Notes under the pieces: generated by a model | What the model was told of the DNA's origin: nothing | Seen by the model: the letters and a program-made list of their open reading frames with translations, nothing else | Databases searched by the model: none | Translations under genes and position numbers: made by a program | Part shown: positions 36,201-48,200 of the stretch, one piece after another | How the letters are laid out: every line of letters starts with the position of its first letter | How positions within the stretch are numbered: the first letter of the stretch is position 1 | NCBI GenBank assembly: GCA_019916065.1 | Contig: CM034233.1 | Span: 5,028,516 to 5,092,515 of the forward strand | Reading direction: 5' to 3' | Source of the DNA: Vitellaria paradoxa | Lineage: Eukaryota; Streptophyta; Magnoliopsida; Ericales; Sapotaceae | Length of the DNA stretch: 64,000 nt

Positions 36201-39200
36201 AATACTGTGGGGTCCACATATGGGATTGGATAAAAGATAGGATTAATTTTTTATGTGGGATTATTTTTTTGGTGTTTGGTTGGTGGGATATAAAGTGGGA
36301 TAAAAGATGTGATATGATATGTGATGTGATAGGAAATAATTTTGGACCTTTGGATCTTAGCGGGAAACAAATCCGGAGATGGGGTATTAATAATACCACA
36401 AAAAGCTGGGATTGCTCATCCGGCCATTTGCCGGACTGCCACTCCAATCCGTGGGACCCACGGAGTAAACAAAAAACCAAACAAACACTTCACATAGGCG
36501 GGTCCCACGGACTGCCAATCCAATCCCCCATCCCTCATCCACCAAACAAACACAGCCTTAGAACTTATATCATCCTCTAATTTTCTTCTTATTTATAGTT
36601 CTTCATATTTATATATATATTTCTTTGGTTGTTAACATGAAAAATTTAGCACTAGTATCAACCTCTATTTTTATTCTTGATAACACACATGGTTCACCTT
36701 CTCTAGTGTCTAGTTGACAGGCCTTTCACCCCTCATCATTATCTCTTACCTTGTCATCTAATCTTTATACACCTCACTTTCCCTTTAGAACTTATATCAT
36801 CCTCTAATTTTTTTTTTAAGTTTTTTAAACTTATTTGGTTGTTAACATTTAGCAATAGCATCAACCTCTATTTTTCTTCTTGATAACCTATATAACCATG
36901 ACACGACAACATATGGTGCGACTAGTGATTGCTACCAACCATGAACCACCATAAATTATGTATTGAAGATATGAGTTCTTTGTTATGACTTATTTGTTCA
37001 TGTTGGGAACTATTGATAGGATATTTGAGTCTTGTTTATTCAATTTGATTTTTGGAGGCCAAGTATCGTACGGGTTGAGGATTTGACTTTGCTTAAAGAT
37101 TGTGTCTTGATCTACTTAGATTGTCAGAGTCTGAAAATGATTCTTCGTCTTCTCAGACCTTCACTTCCCTCAGTCGATCATCCTATCACACCTAAGTAGC
37201 TGCAAGGTTTGAATTATTTGATTTGGGTCCACACTACAAAGACACTACATCTAGGAAAGGAAAACTACAATACATCATTGACATGGCTAAAGAAAGATGA
37301 TCAGCAATGTGATGTGTTTGTTCAAGTTTTCCAAACTTTTCCCAACAAAATAAATCACTATGATTGGTGCCACCACAAAGTTGCATTTTTTATCACCATG
37401 ACCAGTGAATCTCTCTCCACCACAAGAGCAACTACAGATACTAAGTTTGCCTCGAGTACTAGGAAAAACACCTTGGATGTACCTCAACAACCAATATAAT
37501 TTTTTTTTTGATAAGATAAGTAAATTTAATTATATGGAAAAAGTTATAGCATCCAGGAGATGTGATCTACAATCCAACCCAAAGGAAAGCTATATAGCTG
37601 CCGAGCCTAAGGATTCTATGAAGTACAATAAAGAAAATAAGTCTGCATCCCTCCCCTCCATAACCCAAGAAAATAGGCATTTTAGAAACAAGCTTTTGAT
37701 TTTCACAATATTCCTTTCCTCATCATCAAAGATTCTTTTATTGCGCTCTTTCCAAACAATCCAGAAGAAACAAAGAGGAACTAAATTCCAAACTTCCATC
37801 TTATGCTTCGCTAAAAGATGCCCCCACTAAGCCAATAGAAAACTTCTGAGATCTTTAGGAGAGCAGAAATGAACACCAAAACAAGATAGCACTAGAGGCC
37901 AAATACTAGCAGTCGAAGGGCAATGAATGAATAAGCGATCAATCGTTTCCTCATTGCTTCGACATAAGTAGCAACGATTCACCAAAGAGTAACCACGGCG
38001 ATTGAGACTGTCTATAATTAAGATTTTACCATGCGCTACACACCAAGCAAAGAAGTTTACCCTGGATGGGGCCACAGATTTCCAAATCTTCATCCAGGGA
38101 AAATAGTGTGCTTCATCCCCTTTCAAAACCCTATAAAAGGATCTGACGTTGAACACATTATTCTTAGTCGCCTTCCAAGTCAAGGCGTCAACAGAATTTA
38201 ACCAAGTGACTGAGTTAAGCACCTCCATCAGCTGAAAGAGTCTCCCTAATTCCCAATCATTGACACTTCTTCGTAGCTGAATGTGCCAATCTCTGCTATG
38301 CCCCACGGTAGAGTAGTAATCAGAGACGAGAGCATCCTTGTCAGTGGCAATAGAGAAAATATCAGGGAAAGCTTCAGCTAAACAACCAATATCCAACCAC
38401 CGTTGTTTCCAGAATAGAATATGATCGCCTCTACCCAACTGCCAGGAACTACAGCACTCAAATTTGGGCAAAATATTCATTATACCTTTCCAAAGGCTGA
38501 CACCATAAGGCTTAGAACAATTAGCTGTAAACCAACCACCTCTCTCCTCCCCATATTTAGAAACAATCAGCCTCTTCCACAGGCTCGAGGTTTCATTAGG
38601 GAATCTCCAAAGCCACTTCCCAAGAAGAGCTTCATTTTGCAATTTGAGCTTCTTGATTCCCACCCCACCTGATTTGATTGAAGTGCAGACTGAATTCCAA
38701 GCAACCAAATTATGTTTAGCGACCTCTGCTTGCCTCCCCCAAAGGAAATCTCTTTGTAATTTTTCCATCTCTTCCAAGACCGATGCAGGGGCAGTAAAAA
38801 GAGAGAGATAGTAAGATGGCAAACTCGAGAGCACACTCTTAATAAGAGTTACTCTAGCCCCTTTTGACAGATAATTCAATTTCCAATCTAAGAGTCTCCT
38901 CCTGCATCTTTCAATTACTACCTCCCAGACCTCTTTACTCTTATACTTCGCACCTAGTGGCATTCCCAAATAATTACAAGGAAGAGTTCCAGTTTTACAA
39001 TTTAGAATTGCTGCCATGTCCCCATTTTCATCTTGAATGCCAATAGGAATGATTTCAGTCTTGCTAAGATTCACCTTTAAACCAGAAACTGCTTCAAAGC
39101 TTAAAAGAGTGCATCTTAGATGACCTAACTGCAGCCTATCAGCCCCACAAAAAACAATGGTGTCATCAGCAAACAATAAATGAGAGATGCTAATCGGAAT

Positions 39201-42200
39201 CTGCCTTGAGTCCCCAACCGAGAATCCCTTTATAAGCCCAGCTTGTTCCACTGTTTTGATCATTTTGCTAAGCACTTCCATAACTATAATAAAGAGAAAT
39301 AGGGAAAGAGGATCTCCTTGCCTCAAGCCTCTAGAGGACGAGAAAAAACCTTTTGGAGTGCCATTAATAAGAATAGAGAAACTTGCAGTCGTGATGCACC
39401 CCTTAATCCAACTACACCAACGTTCTCCAAAACCCATCCTGCTCAATAGGTAAAATAAGAATTTCCAGTTGACATGATCATAGGCTTTCTCAATGTCCAG
39501 CTTACAGATTAAGCCAGAACCTTTTTGCTTCAGAGTAGAGTCAATTACCTCGTTGGCCACTAGAACTGCATCTAGAATTTGTCTCCCACTCACAAAGGCA
39601 TTCTGAGACTCAGAGATCAAAGAATTCATTACCCGCCGAAGTCTGTTAGCTAGTACCTTGGCCAGAAGCTTATATATAGCACCCACTAGGCTTATAGGTC
39701 TGAAGTCCTAAACTTTCACAACACTGGTCTTCTTAGGAATCAAAGCTAAGAATGTACAATTCAGGCTGCAGACAAAGCTGCTGGTATGGTAGAAATCATA
39801 GAAAATCTGCATAATGTCTTCCTTAAAGATGTCCCAGTAGTGTTGAAAAAATGCTATTGTCCATCCATTAGGGCCGGGGGCTTTGTCACCATTCAGCTCT
39901 TTCAGCGATTGAAGAACTTCTTCTTCATTGAAAGGGAGCTCCAAGCCTTCCTGCTCAGCAGAATCCAACCGAGGGAGATCCATAAAATCCACCTTAGGTC
40001 TCCAAACTGATTCCTCCTTGAACAGCTGCTTATAGAAATTCAGAATGTTGTCCTTAATTATCCGGGGATCCTCAGTAATGTTACCATTAACCTGCAACTT
40101 GCTTATCCAATTAGCTCTTCTATTGGCAGATGCAATCTTGTGGAACTATTTTGTGTTTCTATCTCCCTCCTTAAGCCATTTCACTCTTGATTTTTGCCTC
40201 CAATGAGTCTCCTCCATCTGAATTAATTTATTTAACTCCAGCATTAGTCCTAATTTATGGCTTCTTTCTTGCTCAGTTAACATGGTTTCATCTTCAAGAC
40301 TGTCAAGTCTTTGAATTTCCTGCTCCAGGTTGTTTTTTCCGCTAATCAAGCCTCCCAAAAGTCTCAATATTCCACTTCTTCAAGTCTGCTTTCAGACATT
40401 TCAGCTTCTGCATCATCCTGAAGCTAGCAGTTCCAGTGCATTCATATCCTGTCCACCATTTGGCAAACAAATCTTTGAAATCCTCTACCTGGAGCCACAT
40501 GTTCTCAAACCTAAATGACTTTGGTCCTCCCTTAATTACTGCCCCATCAATCAGTAAAAGAAAATGATCTGAGACCAGCCGAGGCAAGGTTCTCTGAAGA
40601 ACATTGGGAAATAGATCCTCCCAATCAGAGGAAATCAAGAACCTGTCGATTCTTGATTTGCTAATGCTATTGCTCCATGTGAATCTCTTACCAACCAAAG
40701 GTAGGTCCATACATTTTAAGTCATTTATAAAATCTGTGAATACTTTCATTTGCTTAGTTCTCTTTGTGTATCCCCATTTATCCGCAATATTCTTAACCAA
40801 ATTGAAGTCTCTCCCCATGCACCATGGAACAGACCACCTAAAAACAGCTGCTCCAATTTCAGCAAGAAAATCAGCCTTTGAGTTTTTGTCCACCGGCCCA
40901 TATACCCCAATGAAAGCCCAAGTTATTTCCTCCTCAATATGTTTGAACAGACATGAAATAGAGAAAGCTCCCACTTCACTATCAAGCAGATTTAACTTTC
41001 TGAAATCCCACATGATTATGACACCTCCCGCAGCCCCAACTGAGTTCAATGAAACCCATCTGCATCTGCCACCTCCCCACAAAGAATGAACTATTAAATC
41101 ATCAACTTGGCTAAGTTTAGTTTCTTGCAAACACACCACGTCAGGTCTCCACTTTTTGATACAAGATTTGATTAGAGTCCTTTTCCTAGGCCCCCTACAT
41201 CCTCTAACATTCTAGCTCAAAATTCTTGGCTTCATTTTAAGACATTGATGATTCTATTCTCCTCCTCCCCGACAACAGCTTCCTCCACCCACCCCCATTT
41301 GTCATAAGAAATGGAGCACTGCAGGTTCTTCAATTCCCTAACACCTTTCCTAGCACTTCTGTTCAAATTCTTCCCAACCTCTCTTCTGAAATTGCCTCTC
41401 TTTTCTTCTATTGCACAGAGCAACTCCATCAGCTTGTCCTCAATTCCTTCACTAGAGATACCCAGAATCTTTCTAAATGTTTTCATCCGATTGAGTACCC
41501 AGGCTGAAATTTTTGGTTGATCTTGTCCACAGTTTTCCAGCTGCAGAGGTTCAGCAAGTTCATACCAATCCAATTCAGGTTCGACAATCACCAAAGGAGA
41601 GCAATCCAGTATCTCTTCACTAACTTCAGGCTGGATTGGTTGCGTTGCCTGATTTGGACTACACAGGCTTAATGTGAGATGGTGCATCTCAGGAGGGGAG
41701 GTTACAGTAGTTTCATAATTGCCTAGACATGAATCCCTAAAGATATCTTTCAATCTGATTGAGTTATGGTTCACAGAACTTAGATTGGCATCATCCACCA
41801 CATCCTTGTAATTAAATGCACCCTGTTGAGCCGACCGACTGGGTTCAATGGATATTCCTGCTCCATCTCCTAAACTGCTAAAGACATTAAATGGGTTGTT
41901 CAGCAACCCTCCTTCATTAATTGAATCTTCCTGTTTATTTCTAAGAGATGGGACCCATTTTGAGATTCCAACAGACTTAGGATGTCTTTTGAAGTTCATG
42001 ACCTTCTACATCCTTGAATTATTCTCTTTTCGACTTCCAATGTCAGAAGCAATTAATGCAACACCAACTGAATCAGGCTCCACCTTCTTCCTTACTTTCG
42101 GTGGCCGGAATGTACCATTGGGCTTGGCATCAACAGTCCACTCCACCCAAGGTTCTCGTTCAACCCAAAGAGGGCAATCGTACATGAAGTGACCCACCAC

Positions 42201-45200
42201 CAGTTTAATAGATGCTGGAATTTTTCTGCCATTGCCTTTGACTCTAAGACGAAACCACTCAAGGTTCTTTGAGTTCAAAGCCTCCTCATCTATCTCCAAA
42301 AGGCCTCCACAAAATTCACCTATGCTTCTAAATACTCCAGGACTCCAAAGAAAGATCGGCAGGCCCACCACCTTAACCCAAACTGCCGACTGACTCCTTC
42401 CTCTCCTGGAACAGCATATCCAGCAGCAGTGGGTGGCCTTGAAAAGATATCCTCTCCTCCAAAAACTTGTCAGCAAGAGCCTTGGAAAGAAAAGCGAGCA
42501 GGAATCTTTCCCCATCTAATGCTCTGATATCTACCCCTCCAGGGATTTTCCATTTCCTGCTCATCCATATGGCAAGGGAGCCAGTGTCAACCTTTAAAGA
42601 ACTTGGACCTCCTAATCTACCAACTAGACAACAGCTCATATTATGACTGCTGCACACAGCATCTTCAAAGTTCACTGCTATATGTTGTCCCTTATTAAAG
42701 CTGCGAATATTAGGAGAAAACCATTTTGGTAGAGCTGCAACTTGGAGATAAGAACGATTGCTAGTCCTATTCTCCGCAGCAGATTCAGGAGAACTATGTT
42801 GTTCTGATAGAGGATACTGGTAACACTTAGAGTTAACCATTCCTTCAAATATGAACTCAGAGAGTAAAGTGGCAAAGAAACACCAACCCTGCCCTTCACA
42901 AATCTCAGGAATCCTAATCTGATATCTACCAGAAGGAGCAAAGAGCCTAAGCTCTAGTTTCCGTTCCAAGCTTCCTCTGATTCTAGTGCAAATCAATGTC
43001 CTGTAACCACCTCTAAGATGACCCAACTGCTAGAATCCAGCCTTGGTTTTAAGCTCTTTTGCACACATCTTCTGGATCCATTTTAACTCTTCTTCAAATA
43101 AGACTAAAGCTCTTACATAGCCTCTCTCCCTCTCCACAATCCTTATGCCATCCTTTATTTTGAAATCTAGTTCAATATCAATGGATATACCATTAATATG
43201 AAAGGATTTCCTGCCTCTCCCATCATACTGAGAAGAAACGGTTTTCCTAGAGTGGTGCATGTTAGCAATAAAATAAGAAGAATCAGCAAACAATAACTTA
43301 AGAAGTCACTATTAGGTCACCGTGGTAAGTGGTCTTAGGTCGACGGGGCGCCACTTGACGGCAGTGGTGGTGGTGGTGGTGGTGGTGGCGGCGGCGGCGA
43401 CGGCGAAGGCGAAGTCACCATGGAGGTGGCCAAAGTAGATCACTAGCAGCTGTTATAAACAGTGGCTAGGGTTTAAGTTTTTTTAACTATGATACAACTC
43501 AACATTGATGTCAATAATATGAAAGGAAACACAATCCCTACAAAAACTAAATAACATCTTAGATATTCTAACAAGAAACAAATAAACTAGAGTTCCTCAA
43601 TGAAATTTTGTCCATCACAAGGTGTTTTCGAAGATATTGGGACCAAAAAAGTATACTAGAATTGTATTTTGCAAGATCAAACAAGTGGAATTGCTTTGCC
43701 AGTGTGAATGACTATTCAATAACTAACAAGGACATGTCTGTTTTGAGGGTAACAAACACTAAATTTTACTAGGGTAATTTTTGTCCTTCATTACATCAAT
43801 TTGGAAGAGGGGGCGACAGTTATCCTAGGGGTAACGATGTGACAGCTCAAAAAAAAAAAAAAAAAAGGAAACTTGATCATGCCTGAGCACTTGGCAGCAA
43901 GACTTTAAGTCTTCTTTGCCTTGGTAACCAAGGCTTCCGTTTGGGCCACCTGCACGTGGAGCTTTGCTTCATTTGCCAACTAACCAACTCTAATGTAGTG
44001 AATAATGAAGCCTCATTCCTAGGGGGGGCAAGTGGGCCACTTAAAATGCCCCACATGTGGGGCTTTGTATATATATATATATATGAGAAAGGGGGGTGCC
44101 GTGGGACACCAAGCCGGAAAAAGAAAGAAAACCGAGAGGAAAAAAAGGAGGAGAAAAAGAAAAAGAGAAGGAAGAAGAGAGAGGAAAAAAAAAAAGGTTA
44201 GTTTTCCAACCCAAATTAAATTCTAAGCCTTTTAATTAAATTCATTCCTCACGCGCCTGCACTGTCCAATTTTGAAAAGGTGGTTTGGTGTGCACATACG
44301 ACAAATCCCCACTTCTCCAACCCAAGAAACGAGGTAGGGAAATTAATGTATTATTTATACTTTTTGTGATGTTTATTTTGATAGGGAATAATTGTGAGGT
44401 TAAGTTTATATTATTATTAAATTAATATTAAGTTGATAACTGGATTTTCAGTGGCATTGAAATTGTGATTAAATTGATTAAATTTTCTATGCAATGCCGA
44501 GACATGCTATAATATGTTGGAACATGCTGAATATGTGTTTATTGTGAAACGGATGATAAAATGAAAATATAAAATTGTGGAAGTTGATACACACTCATGG
44601 ATATTGTTGCTAATCTTTAACAACGTAAAAGGGAAAACCTAAGAAAATGTTGATTTTGTGGGGAAAGTGAGGGTACTATATAAAAATAGGGAGGGTCAAG
44701 AGATACCCTTGGGTTGAAAAACCCTAAACCTGCGCAGGGTCGGGTAAATCGTGCCCATGGACTAGTAATCCAAAACGACGACGAATGTAGTAAAGGCTCA
44801 TTGTGGCCCTTGGACTCGGATCCTTAAACGACGACGCAGGGGTACGTCGCAACCCGTATAATTATATGAACTGGCAATGGTTTTGGACTACCACTATGAT
44901 TGTGGGACAGTCTTGTAGAGTATCCTTCTCCATCTTGGGAAAATAAAATAATAAATGAAGAAATATTGACAAGAGAATTAAAAGTTACGAATGATGTGTT
45001 TTATTCTGCTACATATTGACGTATTTAATAATTTCTTGCTACATTCATTATTTTACATAATTCTTAAAAGGCATTATAAAAAGTATAAATCTATACGTCG
45101 GGAGCACACGTGGCTTGGTGCTCACGTCCCTACAGATTGTATTGCAGGTGTGGATCCCGAGACCTAAAAGAACCGACCTAGCTAATAAATCTTACAGATG

Positions 45201-48200
45201 TATTAAATAAAATTTCCTTTTTATGTAATGACCTCTAAAGTTTAATGTATGTAAAAATACTGCTTTATAAATGAGTATGGGTTATGTTATCCAGTTTTAA
45301 TTCTAATTGGGTATACGATTTGTCATAAAAGTAATCAATTTTATTAACCTTATAAATGGAATAAATGGGCAGGAACTCTGAAGTTATAAATGGCAGGATT
45401 ATAGTAAGTCAGGTGTAATAAGCTTTCATTCTAAACTCACCTCTCGGAACCTTAGGATTTCGGGGGCGTGACAAACGATTACCCCCATATGGGGGTAAAC
45501 GGTTACCTGGGGAAAGCGGTGGATAACAGGAATATATGGAAAATTTTATACTTTTCTCATTACCCCGTAAAACATTCCTGTACCCCCCTGTAAAACTCTA
45601 GATAATGTTCTCTTATAAATAATTATAATAAATGTTATAAAATAATTTAGTTAATCAAACTAAAATGAATTAGTTATTAAATTATTTTATCAAAATAATA
45701 TTTAATAAATAATAATTTATTATTAAAATGATTTATTTTATTTTATTAATTTAATACTATTAAAATATTAATTTATGACTAAACTGTTTATTTTCTCAAA
45801 TTAAAACAATGATTAATTATTAAAATGATTTATTTATTAAAATATTTTATTAAATAAAAATTATTTCTCATTAATAATAATTTACTAGATTATGTATTGT
45901 ATTAATATAATTTACTGACATTAATAATTTATTTAAATAAACTAAAATTAGTTGTTTTATTAAATTATTTTATCAATATAATAATTTTTAACAAATAATA
46001 ATTCAGTATTAAAATTAATTACTATTGAAATATTAATCTATGATAAAATTATTTTTATAATTAATATTTTCATTTAAAATAATGTTTAATAATATATATT
46101 TATTAAAATTAATAATTACCAAACCAAACCAAGCCTTTTCCCACTAGGTGGGGTCGGCTATATGGATTTGTCGACGCCAATTAGATTTATTTAGGGGCAT
46201 GTCCTCCGATAAATCTAGGTTAGGTCAAGTCATGTTTAATGGTTTCTTTCCAGCTTCTCTTGGGTCTTCCTCTACCTCTCCTACTCCTGGCAATCTCTAT
46301 ACTTTCACACCTTCTAACAGGTGCCTCTGCTAGACGCCTTCTAACATGGCCAAACCATCTTAATCAGTTTTCTCTCATTTTATCTTCAATCGGTGCTATT
46401 CCTACTTTGCCCCTAATCTCCTCGTTCCTAATCCTATCTTTCCTTGTAATCCCGCACATCCACCTTAGCATCCTCATCTCCGCAACTGCCATTTTCTGAC
46501 CATGATTATGCTTTACTGCCCAATACTCTGATCCATATAGCAGCGCTGGTCTAACCGCTACCTTATAATACTTTCCTTTCACCTTGAGGGGGATTTTTCG
46601 GTCGCACAAAACCCCCGAAGCACTCCTCCATTTAGTCCACCCAGCTTGAATCCTGTGACTTACATCAGTATCAATCCCTTCATCTTGTTGCACCATAGAT
46701 CCAAGGTATCTAAATTTATCTTTCTCTACAATCTTTTGTGTGCCTAAACTTACTTAATAATTATTAAAATAAAAATTATTATGATAATTTATTTTTAATA
46801 TTTTATTTTATTATAATAGTTTACAAAAATTAAATATTAACTTTGACCCTTTGGCAATTTAGCCTCATTCCAAACACAATTAACTTTTACCCCTTTAAAA
46901 CTTTTAACATTCCAAATATAATATAATTATTACCGGATAATATTTACTCTCTCAACTCATGAATTTGTTACCCTTTGGCAATTGAGAGAGTAAATATTAC
47001 TCAATAATAATTATATTATGTTTGAAATGCTAAAAGTTTTACATGGGTAAAAGTTAATTGTGTTTGGAATGAGGGTAAATTGCCAAATAGTAAAAGTTTA
47101 TATTTAATTTTCATAAACTATAATAATAAAATAAATCATCATAATAATTTGTATTTTAATAATAATTAATTTTAATAAAATATACATTACTAAACATAAT
47201 TTTAAATAAAAATATTAATTATAAAAATAATTTTATCATAGATTAATATATCAATAGTAATTAATTTTAATACTAAATTATTATTTGTTAAAAATTATTT
47301 TTATATTGATTAAATAATTTAATAAAACAACTAATTTTAGTTTATATAGATAAATTATTAATTTTAGTAAATTATATTAATAAAATACATAATCTAGTAA
47401 ATTATTATTATGAGAAATAATTTTTATTTAATAAAATATTTTAATAAATAAATCATTTTAATAACTAATCATTTTTTTAATTTGAGAAAAAAAATAATTT
47501 TAGTCATAAATTAATATTTCAATAATATTAATTTAATAAAATATAACAAATTATTTTAATAATAAATTGTTATTTATTAAATCTTATTTTGATAAAATAA
47601 GTTAATAATTAATTAATTTTAATTTGATTAAATAAATTATTATTTTATAATATTTATTAATTATATAGGAGAATATTGGCTAGGGTTTTACAAGGTTATA
47701 AAGAAATATTTTATGGAGTAATGAAAAGAGGTAAAATTTTTCCCCTACCCTCCACCCTCCATTACCCATCTCCCCCCATAAGTAACAATTTACCCCTACA
47801 TGCGGGCAATCGTTACTCTCAAGGTAATTGTTACCCCCTCATCCAAACTAATGTAATGGAGGATAAAAATTACTCTAGTAAAATTTACCCTCGTTTACCC
47901 CCAAAACAAACATGTTCTAAGGGGAAAATTCAATCACATAATAAATACTAGAAACAAGTGGCAGATGCAAATCATTCATCCCTAGAATATTGGATCTCTG
48001 GTATACATTATGAGAACTAAAGATTAAAAAACAAAACCTAAGAAGAAAAAGAAGAAGAAGAAGAAGAAGAAAAAAAAAAAAAACTAAATGAGATTCATAG
48101 AAAGAAAGGGAAATGAGACCCAAAAAAATCCAAAATATCGAAGCACCAACATATGAATTTTTTTTTTTTTTTTTTTTAGTAACCCAGAAGTTTCACCAAT

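Larger units (their letters stand above)
34554..36957. mobile_element. Long-inverted-repeat DNA transposon-like element in NUP155 intron 3
   Basis: The left arm (about 34554-34985) begins AATTTATGGTGGATCACGG. The right arm (about 35873-36957) is its diverged reverse complement, ending CCATGAACCACCATAAATT. Matched inner blocks include ATGTTGTCGTATCATGGTTA and AGAGGTAGATGAGGTGGAGA with their inverses. The right arm has been partly tandem-duplicated (about 36060-36160 plus 36558-36660, against 36690-36860) and interrupted by the 397-bp MITE. The central 0.9 kb has no recognisable transposase. It could be a Mutator-type or foldback element; no target duplication was read. Confidence 0.65.
37501..43440 (-). 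mobile_element. Near full-length, inactivated plant LINE (L1-like) in NUP155 intron 3
   Basis: About 5.9 kb in the same orientation as NUP155. On the minus strand there is a GC/GGT-rich 5' leader (about 43320-43440), then an ORF1 region with a DUF4283-like domain. ORF2 follows with endonuclease, reverse transcriptase and zf-RVT regions, then a short 3' UTR and an A-run (37501-37511). Multiple stops and frameshifts inactivate it. I did not find a clear target duplication. The LINE fragments at 2600, 33130, 52250 and 53180 look like related but older elements. Confidence 0.88.
43731..47917. mobile_element. Large foldback element with two nested retroelement insertions
   Basis: The outer ends GACATGTCTGTTTTGAGGG (left) and the inverse of GAACATGTTTGTTTTGGGGG (right) start two arms. 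These run to the centre at TACTCTCTCAA (46945-46955) and TTGAGAGAGTA (46982-46992), with a spacer of about 26 bp. The left arm is split by a solo LTR (43838-45473) and an RTE fragment (46119-46753). After removing these and one copy of each target duplication, the left arm is about 939 bp and the right arm 936 bp. The arms are AT-rich and non-coding and keep high but imperfect complementarity. The transposon class is unknown. Confidence 0.82.

Noticed and set aside
43941..44226. Two Lys/Arg/Glu-rich open frames
   Set aside because: They lie within the solo LTR and translate a purine-rich (GAAA)n-like tract.
46148..46499. Plus-strand frames over the RTE fragment
   Set aside because: The minus strand carries clear RTE reverse-transcriptase C-terminal motifs, so the plus-strand frames are shadows.
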